A stretch of DNA of 64,000 nucleotides from Ensifer sp. IC4062 (GTDB lineage Bacteria; Pseudomonadota; Alphaproteobacteria; Rhizobiales; Rhizobiaceae): contig NZ_JADYVD010000003.1 of the NCBI RefSeq assembly GCF_020193575.1, positions 173,776 through 237,775 on the forward strand, in the 5' to 3' direction. Shown here one piece after another: positions 25,842-35,159 of this stretch. Within the stretch, counting starts at the first letter, position 1; each line of letters begins with the position of its first letter. A program made the position numbers and the translations under genes. Below the pieces are notes generated by a model. That model did not search any database. It saw only the letters and a program-made list of their open reading frames with translations, and was not told the origin of the DNA.

Positions 25842-27602
25842 ATGACCAGTATTCATACGAATATGGGAGCGATTATTGCGCTTCAAACGCTGCGATCGCT
25901 GTCGTCCAAAGTTGAACAGACGCATATCGAAATTTCCTCTGGTCTTCGGGTTAGTACCGCCGCGGACAACGCGGCCTATTGGTCGGTAGCCACAACCATG
26001 CGGTCGGACACCGGCGCTAATCTTGCTGTCGCCGATGCTCTCGGCATAAGCGCTTCAATCGCTGATCTGGCCTACAGTGGCCTGGAAGCAACCATCGAGG
26101 CTGTCGAGAACATTCGAAACCGATTGATCACCTCGCTCGAGGAGGGTGTGGACAAGGGTAAACTTCAGGTCGAAATTCGGCAGCTTGCGGCGCAGACTGT
26201 GTCGATCGCGAACTCCTCGTCGTTCGCCGGCGTCAACTGGCTGAAAACAGATGTTTTCGACATGTATGAAACCACAAAAGAGCTGCGGCAGACCGAGCTC
26301 CTCAGTGCTTTCACGCGGAGCGGGCAAAGCCAGGTCACGACGGATTTCTTCAAGCTGGACCTGCTCGAGACGTCGCTCTTCAACAAAGATGGCGGCGGCA
26401 TCTTGGACGGCGACCCACGTAGCCCGAATACCGTGGGCGGTCTTCGCACGAGGCATTGGGACATCAATCTTGAACGCTACGATGGCTATGACTCCGTCGG
26501 CAATGCGTCTGCTGATCCCGGCCAGTCATTTACGTTCGCCGGTCCGATTAGCTTCACGAATCCTGGCGACCAGATTTCTTTCACACTCATCGTCGATGCC
26601 GACAATCCGGCAGAGCCCGGTCTGGCCGGGCCGTACAGTTCCGGGATCAGCCATACGATCATCATCGACCGCTCCACCGTTGATGCAGCGCTTCCGGGCG
26701 CTAACGGAGTCGTTCAAGACTACTACGAAATGCAGGACGTGCTCAGTGTCGCTCTAGCCGGTAAGAACGCATACTCGGGCTTCGTCTACGACAAGGACAC
26801 GCCAGATCACACCCATCCCAACATGTTCACGATCTACAACAGTGGCTCGTCGCCTCTACACGGCTCATCCTTTGAGATCCGCGATCTGGCTTCCACGATA
26901 GGAGGTTTCGGTGGGCTGACCAACGTGCCGGTGATTTATGGCCCAAGAGCGTCCAATATTGAACTCACCTTTGAAAAATTTAAGATCTACAAGGACGTAG
27001 CTCTGACCTTCGATTTTTCCGTCAACAACCAACCGGCGCAGACCTATTCGATTGATCGATCGATCGTTGATGGCGTTTTGGGTACGACGGATGGGTGGGT
27101 AAACACCGCGGAGGACATGCTTGCACTCCTGCAGTCCGTGGTCACATGGCCGGACCTTGAATTTACGGTGCTCTCGCCTTCGAAGGTCAAGATAGACCTG
27201 CCAGCATCGGTGGATAGGCATGCAGGATACGGAACAAACCTACAGATCACATCGCTAGCGGTGAATGTCGAGCCGCTACCGGAATTGGGTGTCCTACAAA
27301 TCGATATCGAGACCTATCCCGATCGAGTCTACGACTACCTCGACAGCGTCGACGGAATGCTTTCAAAGCTCACCGACGGGGCTGCAACCCTCGGCGCGCT
27401 CGCACGTCGCATCGAGCTCCAACAGGATTTCGTGACGACGCTTGTGGATACGATTGAGAAGGGCGTCGGTTTTCTCGTCGATACCAACATGGAACAAAGC
27501 AGCGCTCGCGCAAAGGCGCTTCAAGCGCAGGAGCAGCTCAGTCTGCAAGCTCTGTCGATCGCCAATGATAACGCGGCGAATATTGCCCAGCTGTTTCGCT
27601 AA
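25842..27602 (+). CDS. Flagellin-like protein, unusually long (586 residues)
   Basis: Both conserved ends of flagellin are present. The N-terminal D0/D1 helices read TSIHTNMGAIIALQTLRSLSSKVEQT, then ISSGLRVSTAADNAAYWSVATTMRSD; the C-terminal helices end ARAKALQAQEQLSLQALSIANDNAANIAQLFR. Between them (about residues 150-490) is a large variable region, beta-rich, with two similar stretches ending in IIIDRSTVDAALPG and SIDRSIVDGVLG. Rhizobial flagellins are normally 320-430 residues and lie in the flagellar cluster; this one is alone. It could be an alternative filament subunit with an exposed surface domain. No clear ribosome binding site is visible. Confidence 0.87.
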   Translation: MTSIHTNMGAIIALQTLRSLSSKVEQTHIEISSGLRVSTAADNAAYWSVATTMRSDTGANLAVADALGISASIADLAYSGLEATIEAVENIRNRLITSLEEGVDKGKLQVEIRQLAAQTVSIANSSSFAGVNWLKTDVFDMYETTKELRQTELLSAFTRSGQSQVTTDFFKLDLLETSLFNKDGGGILDGDPRSPNTVGGLRTRHWDINLERYDGYDSVGNASADPGQSFTFAGPISFTNPGDQISFTLIVDADNPAEPGLAGPYSSGISHTIIIDRSTVDAALPGANGVVQDYYEMQDVLSVALAGKNAYSGFVYDKDTPDHTHPNMFTIYNSGSSPLHGSSFEIRDLASTIGGFGGLTNVPVIYGPRASNIELTFEKFKIYKDVALTFDFSVNNQPAQTYSIDRSIVDGVLGTTDGWVNTAEDMLALLQSVVTWPDLEFTVLSPSKVKIDLPASVDRHAGYGTNLQITSLAVNVEPLPELGVLQIDIETYPDRVYDYLDSVDGMLSKLTDGAATLGALARRIELQQDFVTTLVDTIEKGVGFLVDTNMEQSSARAKALQAQEQLSLQALSIANDNAANIAQLFR

Positions 27603-27836
27603 TCAGATTGGCGGCAGAACCCACGCCGTCCCACGTGTGACCGGGTTCACCTTCGGCTTTTCGCTCGTGTCCTTGGCGCCCGGAGGTTGAAAAGTCGACG
27701 GAGCGATTGCATTGTGGTTCTCCTTTGGAGGGGAGAACGGGCAGGTGGGCACGCCAGTGCATCCCGTCGCCTTGGCCTCCTCATCATCCCAATAGTCAAT
27801 GCGACGATTTCTCTGGTCTGTGCGTTAATGGGGCGC

Positions 27837-28807
27837 ATGGCGAGATCCTCCTCGAAAAAGCCGCCCGATGATCCGATGCCGGCGCGCGTTGAGCCCTGCC
27901 TGGCAACGCTGGGCGACAAGCCGCCGACGGGGCCGGACTGGGCCTTCGAGGTGAAGTGGGATGGCTACCGGCTTGCCGTGCACATCGAGGCGAGCCGGAT
28001 CCGCATCATCACGCGCGGCGGCTATGACTGGACCGAGCGCTTTCCCTCGATCGCTGACGATGCGCGGCGGCTTGCAGTGAAAACGGCCATCCTCGACGGC
28101 GAGGCCGTCGTGCTCGACGACCAGGGTCGATCCGATTTCGGAATGCTGCAACGGGCGCTCGGGCGCCTGCCGTCATCCCATGGAGCGGCGCGATCGTCCT
28201 CTATGCGTTCGATCTCCTCTATCTCGACGGCCGCGATCTGCGCCAGCTGCCGCAGCGCGAACGCCGGCGTCTGCTGGAGCCGCTCGTAGGCGGCAGGGAA
28301 GGTGCCATCCGGCTTTCGGAAGAGGTCCAGGCGGAGGGGGAAGAGTTCTTCCGGGTCGCCTGCGAGCATGGCCTCGAAGGCATCATCGCCAAGCACTGCG
28401 AGAAGCCCTATCGCAGCGGCCGGGGCGACTGGTGGCAGAAGATCACCTGCCGGCGCCGCGACAGCTTCGTGATCGTCGGCTATGAGCCGTCGACCATGCC
28501 CGCCGCGATCGGGCGGCTGCTGCTGGCGGCAAGGAAACGCGAGGGGCTCGTCTATGTCGGCGGCTGCGGGACCGGCTGGAGCCATCAGGAATCAACAATG
28601 CTGCGCGAGCTGCTCGACGAACTCCGGACCGACAAGCCGGCGGTGTCGTTACGGCGAAAGGGTGCGGTGTTCGCGCAGCCGCTGCTCGTCGCCGAGCTCG
28701 AGTATCGCGCCTGGACGGATGATCGAAAGCTGCGGCATGCGGCGTTCAAGGGCATCAGGGAGATTGAGGAGAATTCCGCAGTCTATGAGTTCGATCCGCA
28801 GACGTAG
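27837..28807 (+). pseudogene. ATP-dependent DNA ligase (LigD ligase-domain type), frameshifted
   Basis: Starts MARSSSKKPPDDPMPARVEPCLATL at 27837. DWAFEVKWDGYRLAVHIEASRIRIITRGGYDWTERFP holds the adenylated lysine motif (K-x-D-G) and motif III region; ILDGEAVVLDDQGRSDFGMLQRAL follows. A frameshift at about 28180 moves the rest into another frame: VLYAFDLLYLDGRDLRQLP, EGIIAKHCEKPYRSGRGDWWQKI (motifs IV-V), then the OB-fold with GLVYVGGCGTGWS. The full length, about 322 codons, fits a stand-alone ligase of the non-homologous end-joining type. No Ku gene or polymerase/nuclease domain is in the window. Confidence 0.82.
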
Positions 28808-29092
28808 GCCATGGAAGACAGCTTCGAGCGCCGCAGTCAGCTGCTACATATGTGCCGAGATTTTGCATCACAGTTTGCAGTACAAAGACGCTGCATTAAT
28901 AGCCTAATTAGCTGATTTTCCTAGAGCGATGGCGCGGCTCGAACCCACCCAACCGTACCATTCTCTCCAAGTTCACAATATCCCGCAAATACAAGCGCTT
29001 ACGGGCGGTCCTAGGTGTCGCTCATTGTGCGCTCCTGTCCGCTACAAGCTTCCATCCGCGTGCGTAGGATGCTCTAAGTTTTTGATATTTCG
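28808..29092. other. Spacer between convergent genes
   Basis: Nothing gene-like is seen between the ligase remnant and the long minus-strand gene, apart from the palindrome that follows at 29093. Confidence 0.4.
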
Positions 29093-29133
29093 CAATTCCG
29101 GACGGAAACCGTCGCACACTTTTCCTGGAATTG
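29093..29133. repeat. Rhizobial-type intergenic palindrome
   Basis: CAATTCC (29093-29099) and GGAATTG (29127-29133) bound an imperfect palindrome with the core GGACGGAAACCG. The sequence looks like the dispersed extragenic palindromes common in rhizobia and lies next to the stop codon of the long gene, where it could stop transcription. Confidence 0.6.
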
Positions 29134-29135
29134 CT

Positions 29136-32003
29136 CTAGTGGCTCGCCGTCTGGACCGCCTCCGAGAGCGTGATGCCGTGGCGGTCCGCCGCGGGGAAGG
29201 CAAGCACCCGGCCGACGCGGACGGCGTCGACGAACCAGGGCGTTGCGGTATAGCGGGCAACCTCCTCGATGCCATCCGTCGTCACGCGCAATAGCGCCGT
29301 ATGATCGGCGCGGCTGGCAGAAAGCATCGGATGGGGAGCAAGGGCAGGCACCGGCGCGAGCCGCCCGAGGCCGCAGGTGTCGTAAAGCCCGTTGCCGCGC
29401 GCCGAGGGGTCGGGGGCAAGCGGATCGAGCACCATTGCGCCTTGGCTGTCGATAAGGACGAGCCGGTCTCCCGTCCCGGCCAGGCCGAGGGCGTCCGGCG
29501 CGTCTGCGCGCGCCACCTCGCAATGCCTTTCGTCATAGCCGCTGAGCACGCCGTCGCGAAGAAGCCAGAGGCGTCTGCCCGCAACAGCGCAGCCGAGCGT
29601 TTGCGATGGCCGACAGGGCGCAAATCCGTCGCGCCTCCCGGCCCGCAATTCGCCGAGCGGCCGGACGCCGTCGTCGTTCCAGGCGAGCAATTCGCCGAAG
29701 AAGGAGACCACGCCGTGAACGCCGGCGGCGGGCACGGTCCATTCGGTGACCGGCCGGCGCGGGTCCTCGACGTCGAAGGCCTCGATGAGGCCCGAGGTCA
29801 CGGCAAGGACGAGTGCCTTGCCGTGCCTGCGGTGCACCGCAAGTTGCCGACATTCTCCGCTGAGCCCGATCTTCGCCCCCGGCAGCAGCCGCGTCTGCCG
29901 GATGATGACCTCGCGGTCCGACCGGATCTTGGGGCGCGGGTTCGCCGTCTCATCCACCGCCGAGGCCGAGCGCACGGAAACCACCGGCCCGTCGTCGACG
30001 AGCGCCTGGATCTGCCGCCCGACGCTCATGCGCCTGACAGTCAGCGCCGCACCCGAACCGGTATGCGGCGCAATCACGTTGAGGAACGCCTCACGCCCGG
30101 CGTTTACCGTCATGGTGCCGAGCATCAGGTTGCGCGGGTCGGTCAAGGCGAGGCTTTCGCCGGCGGGCAGGCCCCGGATCACGATCTGCCACAGGTAGAT
30201 GCCGCGGGTATCGATGATCGGATTGATCGGCCATTCGAGCTCCTCGAAGATCCGGTATTTGGGAATATAGCAATTGTTGACGTAGCGCAGCTGGATCTCG
30301 CGGCCGAGCCTTGCTGCCTCCTCGGCGCTCAGGACCGGCGGCGGCGCGACGCTGACGATACGGATGCCGCCATTGGTGCGCACCACGATCCGGCAGGGAT
30401 AGGGACGGTTCCAATAGTCCGGGCTGAAATTCCACACGGGCACGATAATCGACAGCCAGTGGCGGTTGCCGCTGTCGCGCTCGTATCTGACGGCCTGGCG
30501 GAAGGAGTTGGTCGGATCGTCGATCACCTCGAAGCCGCACAGTTCCAGAAGGGGCTGCTCGCCCGGGAGCTTTGCCTCCAGATGAAAGAGCGCGCTTGCC
30601 GCAAGGACGCGCGAGCATCGGCCTCCGGCACCCCAGGCAAGCGCCGGCGCTTCGATGTCGGCAAGCGTCGGAAAGCGGGTTGCCGCAAGCGTTCCGGCCG
30701 TCAGCAGGCCGCGCACGCCGGTGATCTGCTCGTCATCGACCGCCCGCGCGGCGGTGAGCGTCATCGTCCCGAAGGTGGGATTGGTGCCGAGATCGATGAC
30801 CTGGTCGCGGAAGAGATGCGCCCCGTCCTCGCCGTCCTTGGTAAACCCCGTCGGCGGTTCCGGCTTGGAGGAGGCGTCGAGCACTTGCACCAGTGCGCCG
30901 ATGAACGCGACGAAGGGTAGGAAACCGGCAAGATATTCGCCCTGGTTGACGTTCTGCTTGGTGAATTGCTCGCCGCCGACGATTGGCCAGAAGAGCGCTG
31001 CGGTGGCGATGCAGCAGGTCGCATCCCAGAAATCGGGCGACACGTCCACCCAGATGTCCTGGCGCAGCGTGTTCGCCACCTTGAGCGTCGTGTCCACGTC
31101 GAGGGTGATGTCGGCGTTGACGTCGATCTCCTTGGTGAAGCAGCGGCAGGCATCGATCGAATCGGCATTGAAGGTGACGCGGATGCGGCCGATGCCGCCA
31201 TTGTTGATCCAGCTGCCGAACGGGCCCGAATGCAGCCGCGTCTTGGTCGATCCGGCAAAGCTCTCGCGGATCAGTGTCTGCACCTGATTGACGAGCACGT
31301 GCTGGTCGACGAAGACGCTCCACTGTTCTGCCGGCAGCAGGTGGTCCGACACGATTCCGGCATAAAAGCGCGTCCAATAGGGAAGCACGCGAGCCTGATC
31401 GCCGGTTTCGGTCTCCCAAGCGGGCTGCCAGAACTCCATGCGAATGGCGACCAGCGCATCGTTTGGGCCGAGCGTGAGATGGGCGTTGATCAGAGGCAGG
31501 CCGGCCGGCATGACCTGGGCGAGAACCCGGTCGATCGGCAGGGGCACGCGGACGGTCGGAATGCGGGTGCCGACCGCCTGCTCGATGTCCGGCAGGCTCG
31601 GTTCCATGCCGGTATAGCGGAAGCAGAGATGGCGCATCGATGCGCAGGAGTCCATGTCGATCACGAAGACCAGATCCATGTGCAGCGCCACCACCTGTCC
31701 AAGCTTGCCGTTGGCGGCGACAAGATCGCTGGTGCTGCATGTATTGACGGTGAGTTGCTGGACGATCCGGATCGGCCTGATCGACAGGTGGGTCGTCACG
31801 TTCGGCGCGCCGACATGCACGCAGGCGGTGCCGTCAGCCGCCTGGGCGCGACGAAGCTTCGTCTCTCCCAGTTCGTAGCCGACGACCCGCCATGAGGTCT
31901 CGAGCAGCGAAAACTCGAACAGCTGGCAGGCCAGTGTCCGGCGCATCTGCTCCCGAAAACTGGCAATCAGTGTCTCGCTGGCGATTTGAAGTTCGATGAT
32001 CAT
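29136..32003 (-). CDS. Large unrecognised protein, 955 residues
   Basis: Starts MIIELQIASETLIASFREQM at 32003 behind a GGGGAG site. I do not recognise the family. There is no signal peptide; a hydrophobic stretch near residues 365-385 (AGFLPFVAFIGALVQVL) is the only candidate membrane or buried helix. Residues 1-350 are beta-rich with alternating hydrophobic strands (LHMDLVFVIDMDS, ADITLDVDTTLKV), which loosely recalls tubular lipid-binding (TULIP/P47-like) folds. The last 230 or so residues have repeated four-strand patterns (VHRRHGKALVLAVTSGLIEAFDV, LGCAVAGRRLWLLRDGVLSGYD, LGLAGTGDRLVLIDSQGAMVLD) like beta-propeller blades. The codon use fits a real gene. Both fold suggestions are tentative. 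Confidence 0.75.
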   Translation of the reverse strand: MIIELQIASETLIASFREQMRRTLACQLFEFSLLETSWRVVGYELGETKLRRAQAADGTACVHVGAPNVTTHLSIRPIRIVQQLTVNTCSTSDLVAANGKLGQVVALHMDLVFVIDMDSCASMRHLCFRYTGMEPSLPDIEQAVGTRIPTVRVPLPIDRVLAQVMPAGLPLINAHLTLGPNDALVAIRMEFWQPAWETETGDQARVLPYWTRFYAGIVSDHLLPAEQWSVFVDQHVLVNQVQTLIRESFAGSTKTRLHSGPFGSWINNGGIGRIRVTFNADSIDACRCFTKEIDVNADITLDVDTTLKVANTLRQDIWVDVSPDFWDATCCIATAALFWPIVGGEQFTKQNVNQGEYLAGFLPFVAFIGALVQVLDASSKPEPPTGFTKDGEDGAHLFRDQVIDLGTNPTFGTMTLTAARAVDDEQITGVRGLLTAGTLAATRFPTLADIEAPALAWGAGGRCSRVLAASALFHLEAKLPGEQPLLELCGFEVIDDPTNSFRQAVRYERDSGNRHWLSIIVPVWNFSPDYWNRPYPCRIVVRTNGGIRIVSVAPPPVLSAEEAARLGREIQLRYVNNCYIPKYRIFEELEWPINPIIDTRGIYLWQIVIRGLPAGESLALTDPRNLMLGTMTVNAGREAFLNVIAPHTGSGAALTVRRMSVGRQIQALVDDGPVVSVRSASAVDETANPRPKIRSDREVIIRQTRLLPGAKIGLSGECRQLAVHRRHGKALVLAVTSGLIEAFDVEDPRRPVTEWTVPAAGVHGVVSFFGELLAWNDDGVRPLGELRAGRRDGFAPCRPSQTLGCAVAGRRLWLLRDGVLSGYDERHCEVARADAPDALGLAGTGDRLVLIDSQGAMVLDPLAPDPSARGNGLYDTCGLGRLAPVPALAPHPMLSASRADHTALLRVTTDGIEEVARYTATPWFVDAVRVGRVLAFPAADRHGITLSEAVQTASH

Positions 32004-32431
32004 GCCGGCGCTCCCCGCGGTGAGGGGGTGGGCGCCGGACGCGGCACAAAGGCAGGCGCAACCACCCGTTTCAAGCGATCCGAGGACGCATCGGTATCAC
32101 CGCGGGTCCCGGGACTTCATGCGCGACGCTCTGCAACTTCGATTGGATCAGGACTGTTCCGGATGCTGTCCGTAGGGAATAACATGAATTACTACAATAG
32201 ATTACGATAGAATGCGGGTGTGGAGCAGAAAACTCGTCCGACCCGCCAAGCCGGTCGCGTGCCGGCCATGCACAAGGTCATGCGTTCATTTCTCGACGGC
32301 GAACTTGCCGCTTGCCGTGGCTGGTTGAATGTATCATCGAAAACGCTCTTTTGCTACTGCAGGGTGTCTGCCATCTGGGATCGTGCGGCTTCAATTTGAG
32401 CCGGTCACCGAAGTCGCGATAGGCGGAATGG
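32004..32431. other. Intergenic region between divergent genes
   Basis: Upstream of both the 955-residue gene (minus) and the truncated LacI gene (plus). No convincing ORF. Promoters for both should be here, but none is clear. Confidence 0.35.
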
Positions 32432-32952
32432 ATGGTGACCTTGCAGCAAATAGCCTTTCATGCCGGTTGCTCGTTGGCGACGGTTTCGCGCGTTCTCAAA
32501 GGGGAGGGAACAGCAAGCGACGAGATGGTGCGCCGTGTGCGGCGGGCCGCGGCGGAGCTCGGTTACCGGCCAAGGTCTCCGGCGAGCGCCGGTGGGCGCA
32601 ACAGGCCGGTCGTCGGAGTGCTTGTTCCGAGCGTGCCCAATCCCGTCTTCGCCGCCTCGCTCGCTGGCATCCAGCATCGGCTGCAGGCTGCCAAGCATGG
32701 TGTCCTCATTGCCCAGTCGAATTACGATCCGGGCTCGGAAACCGCGGCGGTCGCCGCGCTCCTGGAGCAGCGGCCGACGGGGCTGATCCTGACGCTCTGC
32801 AACGCCGAGACCAGTCAGGCGCTGTCCGCAGCCCTGCCGCCGACGGTCCTGCTCAACAATCGGCCGGTTGCGCGCTTTCCCGCCGCAGTAACCGTCGACA
32901 ACCACCGTGCCGGCTACGAGATCACCCGTTGTATTCTTCAGCATCGGCATAG
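32432..32952 (+). pseudogene. LacI-family regulator, truncated
   Basis: The N-terminal helix-turn-helix is intact: VTLQQIAFHAGCSLATVSRVLKGEGTASDEMVRRVRRAAAELGYRP. The periplasmic-binding-like core follows (VVGVLVPSVPNPVFAASLAGIQ, LIAQSNYDPGSE, PTGLILTLC, FPAAVTVDNHRAGYEITRCIL). At about residue 173 it runs into foreign DNA carrying an IS21 fragment, so roughly half of the effector domain is missing. It might still bind DNA but could not sense its ligand. Confidence 0.8.
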
Positions 32953-33066
32953 CCCTCTTCCCGAGCCCGTAGAAGGTAGGTCGACACGGTCGTTTTGCTG
33001 ATCTTCAGCCGTTCCGATATCGCCCGAACAGAAAGCCCTTGTTCGTGCGCCATTCTGTCCCGGATC
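32953..33066 (-). pseudogene. IS21-family IstA fragment
   Basis: Minus-strand reading gives IRDRMAHEQGLSVRAISERLKISKTTVSTYLLRAREEGYADA, the N-terminal helix-turn-helix of an IS21-type IstA transposase. Only about 38 codons remain; it lies where the LacI gene is cut. Confidence 0.65.
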
Positions 33067-33075
33067 TAGCGAAAA

Positions 33076-33113
33076 CGCTGTCCGCGATTTAATGGAATCG
33101 CTGTCCGCGAATT
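33076..33113. repeat. Two-unit direct repeat, possible IS end
   Basis: CGCTGTCCGCGA occurs at 33076 and again at 33099, a 23-base period, next to the IS21 fragment. Repeated subterminal sites are common at IS21-type ends. Confidence 0.5.
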
Positions 33114-33569
33114 ACCGAAACCCGCAGCTCGGGGTCTTGAGGATCAGGTTGACCGATTGCGGCGTCAGCGCCCGCCGCTCGACGTTGCTCCATTGATCGA
33201 TGCTCCGAAATATGCCCTTCCTTGATCCCGGCTTTCGCCAGCCAACGTTTCAAAGCGCTCACTGGTCGGCCGATCAGCAGCACATGCTCGCTGTCGTCAC
33301 TGGTGGTCGTCCTGGTGCGACCGAGATGAAGACTGGGACAGGGGAGGGGGATTCTTGTCGGCCGGGTCGGTGCGCACCGGTTCCTCATCAACGAGATCCT
33401 CGACAAGCAATCCCGCCACTTCTGACCGACGACGGCTCCCGGAAGCGAAGGCGGTGAGAAGCAGCGCGCGAACTCCGTTGTTCATGTGCGGGTCCAGGCT
33501 TCGCTGCATGCCTGACACGAAGCGCTTGCCAGATCCATTGCCGGCGAAGGTGAATTGGGCTTCTGCCAC
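33114..33569 (-). pseudogene. Tyrosine recombinase (phage integrase) remnant
   Basis: Minus frames give GVRALLLTAFASGSRRRSEVAGLLVEDLVDEEP, then after a frameshift near 33350 LHLGRTRTTTSDDSEHVLLIGRPVSALKRWLAKAGIKEGHI, and after another LTPQSVNLILKT. These are the first catalytic arginine region and following strands of a tyrosine recombinase. The C-terminal H-x-x-R and tyrosine are missing, cut at the IS-like repeat. A dead integrase from an earlier mobile element. Confidence 0.7.
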
Positions 33570-33713
33570 GCGAGATATCGGGCGGAGCGCCTAGCCAGAC
33601 CAAGGGCCCACCGCTATGACCTGAACTCATTCGATCGTTTTATCGCGAGTTTGCCACGAAGGTATTCGAATGGCAGAGGCTTGCGGAGGTCGCAGCTTGG
33701 CCATATATTTTGT

Positions 33714-33724
33714 ACAATAATTGT
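33714..33724. promoter_or_regulatory. Palindrome, candidate operator of the Xre/RES module
   Basis: ACAAT, A, ATTGT forms a perfect 11-base palindrome about 21 bases upstream of the antitoxin start. Autoregulated TA operons typically have such a site at this place. Confidence 0.45.
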
Positions 33725-33745
33725 GTTTATGGATATGGCTGAAAG

Positions 33746-34135
33746 ATGGTTCAGGCTCAAAAGATCCACAACGATGGCGGACCGCTGATCCTGTCCTACA
33801 TGGACAAGGGCGGAAAGATTGCTGTTCAGCAGGTCGCAGACGGCTTCGGCATGTCGAAAACGCAGCTGGCCGAAACGGCCGGTCTCGCCCGCGAAACGCT
33901 TTACCGACCGGCGCGCAGCCGCGGAACAAGGGCACAGAACCGTCTTCGCGAAATGCTCGAAATCATCAGCCGGGTCACCGATTGGGCCGGGGGCAAGGAA
34001 CAGGCCATGGCGTGGTATCGCGCCCAGCCACTCCCGGCTTTTGGTGGCCGCACGGCGGAGTCGCTGGTGAAGGACGGCAAGGCGGCGGCTGTCCGAGATT
34101 ACCTCGATCATATGGCCCTTGGGGGCTTTGCTTGA
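33746..34135 (+). CDS. Antitoxin of RES-Xre toxin-antitoxin module (Xre/MbcA/ParS type)
   Basis: 129 residues. The N-terminal region carries a helix-turn-helix (VQQVADGFGMSKTQLAETAGLARETLYRPARS) and the C-terminal half has the MbcA/ParS-type toxin-binding segment, EIISRVTDWAGGKEQAMAWYRAQPLPAFGGRTAESLVKDGKAAAVRDYLDHMALGGFA. It neutralises the RES toxin encoded by the next gene and probably represses the operon. Its stop overlaps the toxin start (TTGA), so the two are translationally coupled. Confidence 0.88.
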   Translation: MVQAQKIHNDGGPLILSYMDKGGKIAVQQVADGFGMSKTQLAETAGLARETLYRPARSRGTRAQNRLREMLEIISRVTDWAGGKEQAMAWYRAQPLPAFGGRTAESLVKDGKAAAVRDYLDHMALGGFA

Positions 34136-34650
34136 GGTTCGTTGAGACCTGCTACCGCGCACATGATCCACGCTGGGCATTCGAACCGACCTCGGGAGAT
34201 GGCGCCGCCATCAGGGGCGCACGCTTCAATCCGAAAGGTGTTCCGGCGCTCTACCTCGCGCTCAGCATCGTGACGGCGGTTAAGGAAGCCAATCAGGGCT
34301 TTGCACATCGCATCGATCCCTGCGTGCTCTGCTCCTACGATATCGATTGCGAGGATGTGGCCGACCTCACCACGGAGGAGGGGAGGCGTGCGCTTTCCGT
34401 CTCGATGGAGGAGATGGCCTGCAGCTGGGCCACAGCCCTTGCGAAAGGGAGGCGGCCCGCCTCCTGGGCGATTTATGATCGGCTGAGCTCGCGTGGCACC
34501 GTCGGCATTCTGGTGCCGAGCTTTGCGCCGGGCGCTGAGGAGGATGATAAAAACCTTGTCCTATGGATGTGGGGACCGGACCTCCCGCATCGGGTAATCG
34601 TGAACGACCCTAGCGGCCGGCTACCCAAAGATCAGCTGTCCTGGAGGTAA
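34132..34650 (+). CDS. RES-domain toxin (NAD-degrading type)
   Basis: 172 residues from the TTG at 34132 that overlaps the antitoxin stop. It reads RFVETCYRAHDPRWAFEPTSGDGAAIRGARFNPKGVPALYLALSIVTAVKEA, which carries the conserved R, Y and E residues of the RES fold (ADP-ribosyltransferase-like), and ends LVLWMWGPDLPHRVIVNDPSGRLP. Characterised RES toxins (MbcT, Res from Photorhabdus and others) break down NAD+ or modify a host enzyme. Apparently intact. Confidence 0.88.
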   Translation: MRFVETCYRAHDPRWAFEPTSGDGAAIRGARFNPKGVPALYLALSIVTAVKEANQGFAHRIDPCVLCSYDIDCEDVADLTTEEGRRALSVSMEEMACSWATALAKGRRPASWAIYDRLSSRGTVGILVPSFAPGAEEDDKNLVLWMWGPDLPHRVIVNDPSGRLPKDQLSWR

Positions 34651-35159
34651 CTGGCAAGGCGCGACCAGTTCTCACTCGGCTGAAGCGTTTGTGCGACTTC
34701 AGTTGCGGCAAACGGTCGTGCAACGGGCGAGGTCGGTTGCGTGAATGCAGCCCTCGGACCTAGAGTTTTTGTTCCCCACGAATCCAGGCTTCACCGCCGC
34801 CCAGCATCATTTTTCCGCGTCTTCGACTCCCACCAGGCGTGAGGCCGCTCCCTCAGCGCGTTCTCTGGCGCTCGTGAGCCTCACTTAAAGGACCGGTCGC
34901 AGCATGAACCAATGTGCGACTGGCATGCTGCCGACTTCTGATCGTTTCAATCGGGTGGGAACGAGACGTCAGGTCACCAGCTATCCGACGGCAAGTGTGC
35001 GCCATGAGCGACAATAGGCTCACCCTTGCTTTCCTAAGGCAGCAACGACGAGTGGATAGCTCAACCGGGTTTCGCCACCCGCTGCGTATTATCTTCGCAA
35101 CAGGGCAGCGCGAGTTCCTAAATCCCTGACCCGTCGAGCTCTCGCTCGTCTTCGCCTTT
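34651..35159. other. Gene-poor stretch
   Basis: About 510 bases between the RES toxin and the small minus-strand gene. No frame with a plausible start or recognised product; likely decayed DNA. Confidence 0.4.

Noticed and set aside
27647..27712. 21-codon ORF with a good AAAGGAG site (MQSLRRLFNLRAP...)
   Set aside because: The ribosome binding site is plausible but the peptide is too short and basic to separate from chance; left out of the features.
29301..30920. Long plus-strand frame (539 residues) opposite the 955-residue gene
   Set aside because: Arginine/glycine/proline-rich, without family features; a shadow of the GC-rich coding sequence on the other strand.
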